Assembly (NCBI RefSeq): GCF_006716065.1
Contig: NZ_VFOL01000001.1
Span: 4,526,001-4,590,000 of the forward strand
Source of the DNA: Salinispora arenicola
GTDB taxonomy: Bacteria > Actinomycetota > Actinomycetes > Mycobacteriales > Micromonosporaceae
Length of the DNA: 64,000 bases
Direction: 5' to 3'
Below the pieces are notes generated by a model. It ran no database searches. It was not told the DNA's origin and worked only from the letters and a program-made list of their open reading frames with translations. Positions 37,714-48,588 of this stretch are shown in pieces (position 1 is the first letter of the stretch; the number at the start of each line of letters is the position of its first letter). Position numbers and translations under genes: made by a program.

Positions 37714-37744
37714 ACTTTAGGTACGGAAGCACTTCACCTAAAGT
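37714..37744. promoter_or_regulatory. Inverted repeat upstream of the SARP gene
   Basis: Perfect 9-bp arms ACTTTAGGT (37714-37722) and ACCTAAAGT (37736-37744) with a 13-bp spacer, ending 42 bp before the SARP start codon. Arm spacing of 22 bp places both on one DNA face. A strong candidate binding site for the regulator that switches on the cluster activator. Confidence 0.62.
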
Positions 37745-37786
37745 AGATACGAACCGAGCACAGCGTTACGAAAGCTTGGGGGACAC

Positions 37787-39679
37787 GTGAGCCGGACCGA
37801 GGACGAGCTCCGCATTCAGATCCTCGGTCCTGTCCAGGCGACCATCCGCGGTGACGCGGTCGACCTGGGCCCTCCCAAACAGCGGGCGGTTCTCGCCCTG
37901 CTGGCCCTGCGGGCCGGCGGGCACGTGCCGCTCGACGATCTGATCGCCGCGCTCTGGGCGGGAAAGCCACCGGCCCGGGCGGCCAATCTGGTGCACACCT
38001 ACGTCGCCCGCCTGCGCCAGACACTGGAGCCGGACACGCCACGTCGGCGGCGGACCAACGTCATCGCATCGGTGCCGGGCGGGTACCGGTTGGCTGTCGG
38101 CGCGGAGCAGCTCGACCTGCACGCGTTCCGTGCCGGAGTCCGGGAGGCTGCGGCCCTACGCGAGCGCGGCGAGCCGACCAGGGCCTTCGCCCGCTTCGGG
38201 GAGAGCGTCGGCCGGTGGCGGGATCCACAGGTCGGCGACCTGGCCGCGCTCCTGGTCGAGCAGGACGACCTCGGTCCACTGCGGCAGGAGTTCCTGGCCG
38301 CGGCGCTCACCTATGTCGGCCTCGGCCTGGATCTGGGCCGACCGGAGGCGATCCTGCACCTCGCCGAACGGCTGGCGCTGACCGAGCCGCTCAACGAAAG
38401 GGTGCAGGCCCGGCTGTTGCAGACGCTGGCACGAATCGGCCAGCGCGCCTGGGCCATCGAGCGCTATGCCGAGGTCCGCGAGCGACTCCGGCTCGACCTC
38501 GGCGTGGACCCGGGGCCCGAGCTGTCCGCGGCGTACCGCGAGGTGTTGGATGCCGAGCTGATGTCGTCCGATACCGCCCACCGGACCTCGCCCCAGGTGC
38601 CACCGTGGCGGGGAACGGTACCCCTGATCGATGAACTGACCGGTCGTTCGGCTGACCTTACCGCGATCAACGACCTGCTCGACGGGTACCGGCTAGTGAG
38701 CCTTACCGGCCCGGCTGGGGTGGGCAAGTCCGCGCTCGGCCTGGCCGCCGCGGAGCGGCAGCGTAAGCGGCACGCCGACGGCGTGGCGGTGGTCGACGTG
38801 ACGAACGTCCGCACCGGACACGCCCTCACGCAGGCGGTGACCGCGGTCGTCGTCAACGGTCCACTGCAGGCAACGGGTACACCCGTGTCCTTGGTGCGCC
38901 AGTTGCACGACCGAAGCCTGCTGCTTGTGATCGACAACGCCGAGTTGGTCACCGACGAGGCGGCAGAGCTGACAGACGAGTTGCTCCGCGAATGTCCCGG
39001 ACTCACCGTCCTGTTGACCTCCCGGGAGCTACTCGGGATGCGGTACGAGGCGGTGTATCCGGTCCGGCCGTTGCGAACCGACCCCGCACCGGGGACGTCC
39101 GCGCCTCCGCCCGCCCAACAGTTGTTCGCCCGGCGGGCCACGCAGGTGCAGCCGAGCTTCCGGCTCGACGAGTCCACCCTGCCCGGGGTCACCGCGGTGT
39201 GCCGGGCGCTCGACGGCCTCCCGCTCGCCATCGAGCTGGCCGCGACGTGCCTGCGCACCCAACGGCTGGACACCCTGGTTGACGTCGTGGCTGATTCGCT
39301 GCGCTGGCTCCAACCACCGCGACGGGGGGTGCCGAGACACCATCGGTCGCTACGGGCCGCCGTGCACCGCAGCATCGAACTGCTCGACGCGGCGGAGCAG
39401 CGGTGTTTCGCCGCGCTCGGGGCGATGCCGGCCGAGTTCGACCTGGCGGCCGCTGCCAGCGCCAGCGGCGCACTGGTCGGTGAACGCGCTGCGGTGCAGG
39501 TACTCCTGGATCGATTGGTCGACAAGTCGGTACTGGAGGTCCGGCACGGTCCGGCCGGGAGGCAGTACCGCATGCTCGGGACGGTTCGCGCAATGGCCCG
39601 ACAGCTACTCCAGGAGCAGGGCTCGATCGGGGCATCTCCCTCGACCCGGTGCGCGTGCGCCTGCCACCTGGACCCCTGA
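37787..39679 (+). CDS. AfsR/SARP-family activator with NB-ARC ATPase
   Basis: A 630-aa activator. The N-terminal OmpR-type winged helix (RIQILGPVQATIRGDAVDLG...PPKQRAVLALLAL) and the bacterial transcriptional activation domain (about 100-250) form the SARP unit. An NB-ARC ATPase follows: P-loop GPAGVGKSAL at about 308-317, Walker-B-like LLLVIDNAE, and LPLAIELAA. The C-terminal TPR array of full AfsR is missing, so it is a medium-length SARP. GTG 37787 has GGGGGA upstream. SARPs usually activate a neighbouring antibiotic cluster; a perfect inverted repeat lies just upstream. I take it as the pathway activator of the enediyne cluster. Confidence 0.92.
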   Translation: MSRTEDELRIQILGPVQATIRGDAVDLGPPKQRAVLALLALRAGGHVPLDDLIAALWAGKPPARAANLVHTYVARLRQTLEPDTPRRRRTNVIASVPGGYRLAVGAEQLDLHAFRAGVREAAALRERGEPTRAFARFGESVGRWRDPQVGDLAALLVEQDDLGPLRQEFLAAALTYVGLGLDLGRPEAILHLAERLALTEPLNERVQARLLQTLARIGQRAWAIERYAEVRERLRLDLGVDPGPELSAAYREVLDAELMSSDTAHRTSPQVPPWRGTVPLIDELTGRSADLTAINDLLDGYRLVSLTGPAGVGKSALGLAAAERQRKRHADGVAVVDVTNVRTGHALTQAVTAVVVNGPLQATGTPVSLVRQLHDRSLLLVIDNAELVTDEAAELTDELLRECPGLTVLLTSRELLGMRYEAVYPVRPLRTDPAPGTSAPPPAQQLFARRATQVQPSFRLDESTLPGVTAVCRALDGLPLAIELAATCLRTQRLDTLVDVVADSLRWLQPPRRGVPRHHRSLRAAVHRSIELLDAAEQRCFAALGAMPAEFDLAAAASASGALVGERAAVQVLLDRLVDKSVLEVRHGPAGRQYRMLGTVRAMARQLLQEQGSIGASPSTRCACACHLDP

Positions 39680-39752
39680 ATCAGGAGACAGCCACCGGCA
39701 ATCTACTATATACTTTTGTAGCATCCGCCGGCCTGCTGGCAGGAGAGCTCCG

Positions 39753-40646
39753 ATGGAACAACGCCACCTGCTCATGCACCAGGCAATGCTCGGCGACCGC
39801 ACCCGCGTCGACTCCTACGACCGGGCACTGGCAACCGTCATCAACGAGACCAGCGTCGTCGCCGATGTCGGCGCCGGAAGTCTGGCGCTGACCGCACTGG
39901 CCCTGCGGCACGGCGCTACCCACGTGTACGCGGTGGAAGCCGACCCCCAGATGGCCGCGGTCGCGGATCAGATCATCAGGACGAACGGTTGGACGGATCG
40001 GGTGACGCTGATCGCCGGCGACGCCCGGCTCGTCCGCCTGCCCCGCCAGGTTGACATAACCGTGTGTGAGCTGATGGGAAACCTCGGGCCGGAGGAGGAC
40101 ATGGGCCGGATCCTGCGCACCTTCAACCGACGCAACCTTCGGTCCGGTGGATCCGTGGTGCCGCAACGGGTCGTCACCCGGCTTGCCGCCGTCCAGTTCG
40201 ACGCGGAGGGCTGGGGGATCTGGAACGACGACTTCTTCGGCATGCGGCTGGACGTCGTCCAGGAACTCGTCGAACCCGCGGCGCACCTGCACTTCCCCAG
40301 CCGGGAGCCGACCCTGCTCGGCGAGCCGGCCGTCCTGGTGGATTCCGCCCGTGGTGACACCGGCCTACGTACCGCCGGACCGGTGACCATTCGGCTCAGC
40401 CGGACCGGAACGCTGCACGCCATACTCGGATACTTCACCGCTATCCTCGCCCCCCACATCGAGCTGTCCAACCTGCCCTCCTACCCGGGGTGCAACTGGG
40501 CGGTCTACGTGTGGCCGCTCCGGCACACCTCGGTCACGGCCGGCGACACCGTGCAGGTGCGTCCACGGCGTCCGGAGGGCCCAGCCGCCCGGGACGTGAC
40601 CCGGTGGCGCCTCGACTGCCACCTCAACCGGGCAACCCGGCAATGA
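39753..40646 (+). CDS. Protein-arginine-methyltransferase-like SAM enzyme
   Basis: A 297-aa class I methyltransferase of PRMT type. Motif I is VADVGAGSLALTALA, post-I is YAVEADPQM, and the double-Glu loop appears as CELMGNLGPEED. The C-terminal half is a beta barrel (LRTAGPVTIRLSRTGTLHAILGYFTAIL) as in PRMTs. ATG 39753 has AGGAGAG 6 nt upstream. The stop overlaps the start of the next gene (ATGA), so it is coupled to a small beta-propeller protein. PRMTs modify Arg in proteins and are rare in bacteria; here it may methylate a protein partner or a small molecule. Function inferred from fold only. Confidence 0.8.
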   Translation: MEQRHLLMHQAMLGDRTRVDSYDRALATVINETSVVADVGAGSLALTALALRHGATHVYAVEADPQMAAVADQIIRTNGWTDRVTLIAGDARLVRLPRQVDITVCELMGNLGPEEDMGRILRTFNRRNLRSGGSVVPQRVVTRLAAVQFDAEGWGIWNDDFFGMRLDVVQELVEPAAHLHFPSREPTLLGEPAVLVDSARGDTGLRTAGPVTIRLSRTGTLHAILGYFTAILAPHIELSNLPSYPGCNWAVYVWPLRHTSVTAGDTVQVRPRRPEGPAARDVTRWRLDCHLNRATRQ

Positions 40647-41281
40647 TCATCTATACCGCCGCGTCGGTCCGTGACCTGTCCATCGACGCCGAGCAGCTCA
40701 CCGGCCTCACCTTCACCGGCCACGCCCTCTGGTACGCCGACAGGGGCCGGGAGCAGGCCGTCTGCCTCGACCCACGGACCGGCGAAACCGGAGCTGTCCT
40801 GGCCTGCCCCGGCCTGGACGCCGGGCTCACGACCCTCGGGGGCTGCCTGCTGTACGCCACCGAAAGCAGCCTGCGCCTCGCCGAGCCACACAGCGGGGAC
40901 ATCCTTCGGGAGGTGCCCACGCCCCGGCCGGGTGTGCCGATCGGGGGCATGGAGGCCGGCAGGGACGGCATCTGGCTCGGCTGGCCCGACTCTCTCGACC
41001 TGCGACACGCCTCCGACCTGCGGGTTCTCGCCACCGTGCCAGCTCCACTCGGGGTGTCCGGCACAACCGTGACCGACCGCTACCTCGCCTACACCGACCG
41101 ACTCGGGGAGGCGATCACCGTGCTCGATCTCGGAACCGGTCGCAACGTACTGCAAATCCAGGTTGACGGACGGCCGGCCACCAGCCTGACCTGGGACGGC
41201 CTGCGGCTGTGGTACGGCGACTCCGGCAACATGCGCCTGCGTGCCCTGGACGTGCCAGGGCTGTCCACTCGGGCGGACTGA
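40643..41281 (+). CDS. Small beta-propeller-like protein, copy 1
   Basis: A 212-aa protein of repeated four-strand blades (LTFTGHALWYADRG, DAGLTTLGGCLLYATES, LTWDGLRLWYGDSG), related to YncE/Vgb-type propellers but with only about four to five blades visible. No signal peptide, so cytosolic. It overlaps the PRMT-like gene by 4 nt and is followed 45 bp later by the ABC1-kinase gene. A clear paralog, 223 aa, sits beside the enediyne synthase at the other end (56222-56893); both end with VDGRP and TWDG...WY. No function known. A binding or scaffold role for a pathway intermediate is a guess. Confidence 0.75.
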   Translation: MIIYTAASVRDLSIDAEQLTGLTFTGHALWYADRGREQAVCLDPRTGETGAVLACPGLDAGLTTLGGCLLYATESSLRLAEPHSGDILREVPTPRPGVPIGGMEAGRDGIWLGWPDSLDLRHASDLRVLATVPAPLGVSGTTVTDRYLAYTDRLGEAITVLDLGTGRNVLQIQVDGRPATSLTWDGLRLWYGDSGNMRLRALDVPGLSTRAD

Positions 41282-41326
41282 GCGACGACGGGTCGCGGCC
41301 GCTGGCCCCCGGCAGAAAGGCGCCCC

Positions 41327-42652
41327 ATGGCACCGTTCACGTCACCCCCCGGGCTCTGCCCCACTGGCGTGCCGACTGCCCGGCACCGGCTCGGCGCCCG
41401 TGCCGCCGTCATCGCCGCGACGACGACCGCGTCACTAACCGTAGGACTCACCCGAGCCGCCGTGACCGCCGTGCGACACGGTGCCCCCGCGGGGCGACGC
41501 CAGGCGGCACGGGCGGTCGCCCAGACAGTCGCCCGGCTGGGGCCGACCTTCATCAAGGCGGCACAGGTACTCGGCACCCGGCGTGACGTCGTGCCGGGAC
41601 TGCTCTGCGACGAACTGTCGATGTTGCAGGACGACGTACCACCAATGACGGTGGCGCAGAGCCGGGCCGCGTTGCGCGAGGTGTACGGCGACGAGCTGGC
41701 TTCGGTCTTCAGCTCCGTGGAGGAGACTCCCGTGGCGAGCGGCAGCATCGCGTGCGTGTACCGGGCCGTGGCCCTCCCCGACGGCGATCCGGTCGCGCTG
41801 AAGCTACGGCGGCCCGGGATCGGACCGCAGATGACCGCAGACCTCGGCCTGCTCCGCCGGGCTGCGGCCCTGGTAGCCCGGCTGCCGCAGCTGCGCGGCG
41901 TCCCGGTCCGAGAGGTGGTGGACAGCCTCTGCGAGTCGGTGCTCGGCCAGCTCGACCTCGGTCGGGAGGGACGGGATCTCAGCCGGTTGCGGGGCGACCT
42001 GGAATCGATCCCTCGCGTCCTCGTGCCCCGGGTTCACCGCGCGGCTAGTCGGTCGTCGGCCATCGTGATGGACTTCGTTCCCAGCCTGGCCGTCGACACC
42101 GCCGACCGGTGTCCACCCGCGATGCGCCGGACGTTCGCGGCATCGACCCTGACCGTGGTCTATCAGATGTTGTTCGTCAACGGGTTCGTTCACTGCGACC
42201 TGCACCCGGGCAACCTCTACTTCACCCGGACCGGTCACGTGGTGGTCCTGGATGCCGGCTTCAGCGTCCGGCTGACCGACCAGATGCGTGAACTGTTCGC
42301 TGACTTCTTCCTGAACATGTCGGTCGGCCGGGGGGACAGGTGTGCGTCCATCGTGCTGGACAGTGCCCTCGGCCGGGCCGGCGACGCGGATGTGCCGGCC
42401 TTCGTCGAGGGCGTGCGGGACCTAGTCGCCCGTAACCACAAGCTTCCGGCCAAGGAGTTCAGCCTGATCGCCTTCGCGGGGGAGCTGTTCGACCTGCAAC
42501 GCCGGTACGGGGTGGCGGCCACCCCGGAGTTGGTGTTCCCACTGTTGTCGCTGCTCGTCGTCGAGGGCACGGTGCGGGAACTCGACCCCGACATCGACTT
42601 CCAGGAGACCGCGAGGCCGGTGCTCAACCGGGCACTGTTCGGCAGCCGCTGA
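41327..42652 (+). CDS. ABC1/UbiB-family atypical kinase
   Basis: A 441-aa protein of the ABC1/AarF/UbiB family, atypical kinase-like ATPases linked to isoprenoid-quinone and lipid metabolism. The family KxGQ motif is KAAQ in LGPTFIKAAQVLGTRRD; the nucleotide Lys is in VALKLRRPG, and HCDLHPGNLYF and LDAGFSVRL give the catalytic and metal-binding loops. The N-terminus has a hydrophobic stretch that may associate with membrane. In this cluster-side position it is unusual; a role in handling a hydrophobic polyene is conceivable but unproven. It is on the same strand as, and follows, the SARP-PRMT-propeller group. Confidence 0.88.
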   Translation: MAPFTSPPGLCPTGVPTARHRLGARAAVIAATTTASLTVGLTRAAVTAVRHGAPAGRRQAARAVAQTVARLGPTFIKAAQVLGTRRDVVPGLLCDELSMLQDDVPPMTVAQSRAALREVYGDELASVFSSVEETPVASGSIACVYRAVALPDGDPVALKLRRPGIGPQMTADLGLLRRAAALVARLPQLRGVPVREVVDSLCESVLGQLDLGREGRDLSRLRGDLESIPRVLVPRVHRAASRSSAIVMDFVPSLAVDTADRCPPAMRRTFAASTLTVVYQMLFVNGFVHCDLHPGNLYFTRTGHVVVLDAGFSVRLTDQMRELFADFFLNMSVGRGDRCASIVLDSALGRAGDADVPAFVEGVRDLVARNHKLPAKEFSLIAFAGELFDLQRRYGVAATPELVFPLLSLLVVEGTVRELDPDIDFQETARPVLNRALFGSR

Positions 42653-42698
42653 TCGGCGCGGGTGCGCCTCGCCGCGGCGAGGTTCCGCTCGACAGTGG

Positions 42699-44218
42699 TC
42701 ACCATCGCGCCACGCCGGTGGCTATGGCATCGGCCCGGGCCCGTGGCCAGGCAGCCACGATCAGTGGCACCAGCCGTAGATCGGCGGTGGCCAGTCGATC
42801 GAAACGACGCCACCACGTTGCCGCCCGCTCCGGTTCCAGCGCGCGCAGCGCCTCCGCGGCGGACCTTGCCGGTTCCGTGGCCACCCGGTCGGCCGGCCAC
42901 ACTCGGTGCAGCAGGTCACGGTTGGCGTTGCCGGCCCATGCCGGGGCCCATTCGTGCAGCACCAGATCGACACCGACCGCAGTCGTCGGTACCCGCACGA
43001 CGTCGATGCCGTACCTCGCGAGCACCGCGGCCAGCCCGGTGGCCACCGCCGCCGTCCGGGATCCCGCCGGCACCCCCAGGGTCAGGCGGGCCCCCACCCC
43101 GAGTCCCACGTCGGCGAGCAGGTGCCGGGCTCGGTCCGGGTCACCGACATCGGGAGCGGCACCGGCAACGTGCGCCGCGCCCCGCTGACCGGGTTGCAGG
43201 ACACCATGCTGCACGGCGACGCCCTCGGCTCCCGCCCCGGCTACGGCGTCGGCCAGGGCCGCCCGGTCGATGGCCCAGGACAACGCGTGTCGTAGCGCCC
43301 GAGCCCGGCCGACCCGGCCGGGTCCGGCAGCGAGGTAATAGCTGCACCCCCTACCGACGAACCGGGCCGGCGGCGACGGTACCGACCAGGAGAGCACCCC
43401 GAATCCGGTGGCCGGGGACAGCGGCTTGCCGTCAGCCGTCGCAACGACCTCGATCCGCCCAGAGACCAGGCGACGTACCGGGTCGGTAGCCGGATCCCAC
43501 CAGGGGTTCGGCTCCAGGACGAGGCCCCGACCTGACGTCAGCCGTGTCGCGATTCGGTACGGCCCGGATGAGGGCGTACACCGATACAGCTGCGAGCTGT
43601 CCGGCACGTGGTAGTCAAACTCTCGCGGGGCCGCCGCGGCGAACCCGGTGGCGAGCAGGTCGACGAGGTCGCTGGCGGGCTCGACGAGCCGCAGCCACAC
43701 GCTGTCGCCCTCCGCCCAGAGGCCGGGGATGTGGGTGCGCTGCTGGAACTGGGCGAACGCCGGAGCATGCCCCGCCCAGTGCCCGAACGCCTCGTCATAG
43801 GCCCGGTAGTAGTCGGCCATGCCCTCGATCATGGCTCCGAAGTAGGGCCGGATCGACCGGGCCAGCGGGTGTGCGGTGCGTTTGAGCCCCCGCACCACGT
43901 CCCCGGCGGTCAACTCCCGCGCCGCTGCGGCGTCCCACCGGACGCCGCGGCGCACCCGCACGCGCCAGGTGCGTCCATCGGCGCTGACTCCACCGTTGCC
44001 AACGGTCGGTAGGGCTACTGCGGCGTCGGGTACCGGGCGGTCGGACGGATCCGTGGTTGCGGGGTACGCGAACAGCTGTCGGGTGAGGAGCCGGAGGATC
44101 TGTCCGGTGCCGACCACATGTGACGGCGGTTCGTCGGGCAGTCCGCCGTCGACGGGCCCCAGGAACCGCAGCGGCACCGCAGGTCCGCTGTTGCCGCGCT
44201 CCCGCTCGTCGAGGGTGG

Positions 44219-44222
<4 letters not shown>
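42699..44222 (-). CDS. Extracellular-type solute-binding protein (family 5) lacking a signal peptide
   Basis: A 507-aa protein of the SBP_bac_5 (oligopeptide/nickel-binding, SgrR-like) fold. Recognisable parts: WRVRVRRGVRWD...LTAGDVVRGLKRTAHP near residue 90-130, SSGPYRIATRLTSGRGLVLEPNPWW in the middle, and LRHALSWAIDRAALAD. Normal members are secreted lipoproteins; this one begins MTTLDERERGNSG with no hydrophobic signal and no lipobox Cys, and no permease genes are nearby. The start is fixed by a 4-nt ATGA overlap with the ClpC stop, so both proteins are made from one message. It may bind a peptide or the product inside the cell. Confidence 0.85.
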
Positions 44223-46729
<2,507 letters not shown>

Positions 46730-46819
46730 CACTGCCACCCCTGGGGAATGACGGCGTCCCGGATGGCGGTCGACCACCCGGGACGACGTCGTTACCGGAC
46801 TACCAACAACGATTGATCG

Positions 46820-48022
46820 TCACGCACTGACGTATGCCTCGGAGCCCACGAGCGCGTCACCCAGTTTCAGCTCCACTCCGGTCAGACGGGCCCGGGACTC
46901 GCCGTTCTGCGTCCGCAACGCGGCGTCCGCGTGGGTGGCGGCCAGCCGGGTGCCGGTCGGCTCGATGTCCTTGAGCTGCCCGCTCAGGTGCACCGGCGCA
47001 GCGGCGTACAGCGTCGCCGACGGGGTCACCAGCTCGAGGTGAGCGTCAACGTGCAGCTCGCCCGGGTAGCGCAGCCGGCTCAGGCTTGCCTCCGTCCCGT
47101 CACCAAGCTGGCCGCCGGAGACGGTGAAGAAGCTGGCCCGCAGCATGACCTTGCCACCGAGGGCGGGACTGTTGCCCACCAACGCCACCCGGGCGAGTTG
47201 GGCCAGCACCCCGGCACCCTGGTCGTGCTTCTCCGGACCGAAGAGCAGGATCTCGGCACCCGCGGCGAGTGGGTAGTCCCCGGCCAGCTCGACCTCTTCG
47301 GTACGACCGTTGACCTCGATCTTGATCCTCGCCTCGGTGGAGGCCTGGATGATGATCGACGGGTCGACCAACATCGAGACACACGGACCGATGCTCGACG
47401 CGAAGAAGGCGCTCGGTGTGTTACCGACGGCCTCGTTCTCGTCATTGGAGGGGTACCACGCGGCCGGGAGGTTGGTGCCCCGGACCACGTTGTGCGCTGG
47501 CATGACCTCACCCTGGTCCCCGACCGGGCGGCCGAGGAACGGCGAGGTGAGCGGGGACTTGTACGGCGGCAGGCCGTCCACGATGCCCTTGACGTCGATG
47601 ACACCCCGGTGAGCCAGCCGCATCGTGCTGGTTTCCAGGATGCCGAACCGGCGAATGTAGAACTCCGCGGGGAAGTTCCTGCCCGGCACAATCTGCTTGA
47701 CGTGGCCGGTGTTCGGCAGATAGGGGTTCGACAGGATCTGGATCCGGTCGTTCAGCATGTAGCTGAAGCCCTTGATACCGACCTCGGGGGCGCTGATGAG
47801 CTCCAGATCGAAGCTCGCCGTCCCGTCCTCGGCAACCGAGTGCGTGAACCCTGGCATCGGCCACTTGTTCATCTGCACGAAGCCCGACAGGTTGATCGTC
47901 TCCCGACGGCCGCTGTAGTAGTCGTCACCGAAGACGACCGTCGCCGCCGCCAGGATGTGCGGCCGCAGCGGCTTCGGCTCGATGTTGAGCGACTCGTAGG
48001 TCTCTCTCGCCGTGTTGTTCAC
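46820..48022 (-). CDS. Uncharacterised 400-residue beta-rich protein
   Basis: Not recognised with certainty. The 400-aa protein has no signal or membrane helix and is predicted to be strand-rich: TINLSGFVQMNKWPMPGFTH, SFDLELISAPEVGIKGFSYML, AEFYIRRFGILETSTMRL. A repeated theme of paired strands separated by Pro/Gly turns suggests a lipocalin- or jelly-roll-like architecture in two halves. GTG 48022 has GGGAGGTGGAGCC immediately upstream. It is the first gene of a leftward group with ClpC and the solute-binding protein, following an AT-rich promoter at about 48080-48160. It may be a protein client or binding partner in the same system. Confidence 0.75.
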   Translation of the reverse strand: MNNTARETYESLNIEPKPLRPHILAAATVVFGDDYYSGRRETINLSGFVQMNKWPMPGFTHSVAEDGTASFDLELISAPEVGIKGFSYMLNDRIQILSNPYLPNTGHVKQIVPGRNFPAEFYIRRFGILETSTMRLAHRGVIDVKGIVDGLPPYKSPLTSPFLGRPVGDQGEVMPAHNVVRGTNLPAAWYPSNDENEAVGNTPSAFFASSIGPCVSMLVDPSIIIQASTEARIKIEVNGRTEEVELAGDYPLAAGAEILLFGPEKHDQGAGVLAQLARVALVGNSPALGGKVMLRASFFTVSGGQLGDGTEASLSRLRYPGELHVDAHLELVTPSATLYAAAPVHLSGQLKDIEPTGTRLAATHADAALRTQNGESRARLTGVELKLGDALVGSEAYVSA

Positions 48023-48372
48023 GGCTCCACCTCCCTGTGCCCCGGATGCCCTGGCGCCTCGGTGGCGCCTCTACTCAACTCCGAGGGCCATGGACCAGAC
48101 GCTATTGTTTTTTAAAGTAAGTGTCAATGGCAGTTATTGATCGATGATGAAAGATTTGTCCGGTTTCGCGGATGGGAGCACGGTATTTTGGGGCACTGGC
48201 AACCTCGAGCACCCTCACCCGATCACCTTTGTCACTGTTGATCGATATAGTTGCTTCCTGGCATGGTGGTGGGCCGCCGGGCCAACACCACCGCGACCTG
48301 CGCTCGACCAACCCTCACCGCCACCGAACGACTCGCTGTCGCCGGCACATCGACCCAACCGCGGGAGACCTC
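48023..48372. other. 350-bp intergenic region with AT-rich promoter
   Basis: A 90-bp AT-rich block (about 48100-48190), including a run of T's at 48107-48112, is the likely promoter of the leftward unknown-ClpC-solute-binding-protein transcript. No gene seen before the GTG at 48373. Confidence 0.55.
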
Positions 48373-48552
48373 GTGAAGGACCGCTTCGTCCACCGTGACC
48401 GGATTCGCTCACTCGACCCCGACGTCGACCACCTGGCGATCTACCAGACCATGGTGCGATACGAGTTCCCGTGGCACAGGAAACTCGGGCTCACGCCACC
48501 CACCATCCGCCCGTGCGTGCTGGATGGCTGTCCGAGCGGAGAGCAACGCTGA
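48373..48552 (+). pseudogene. Fragment of a DUF2236/MpaB-type oxygenase gene
   Basis: A 59-codon frame from GTG 48373 (GGGAG 5 nt upstream) reads RIRSLDPDVDHLAIYQTMVRYEFPWHRKLG, matching the start of DUF2236 (latex-clearing/MpaB-like heme oxygenase) proteins, normally about 300 aa. It stops at 48552 and the rest of the gene is absent. It sits between two biosynthetic operons and looks like a remnant of a recombination event. Confidence 0.6.
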
Positions 48553-48588
48553 GGCACAACCGGTGGCTGCACTTCTATAGCTTGTGGC

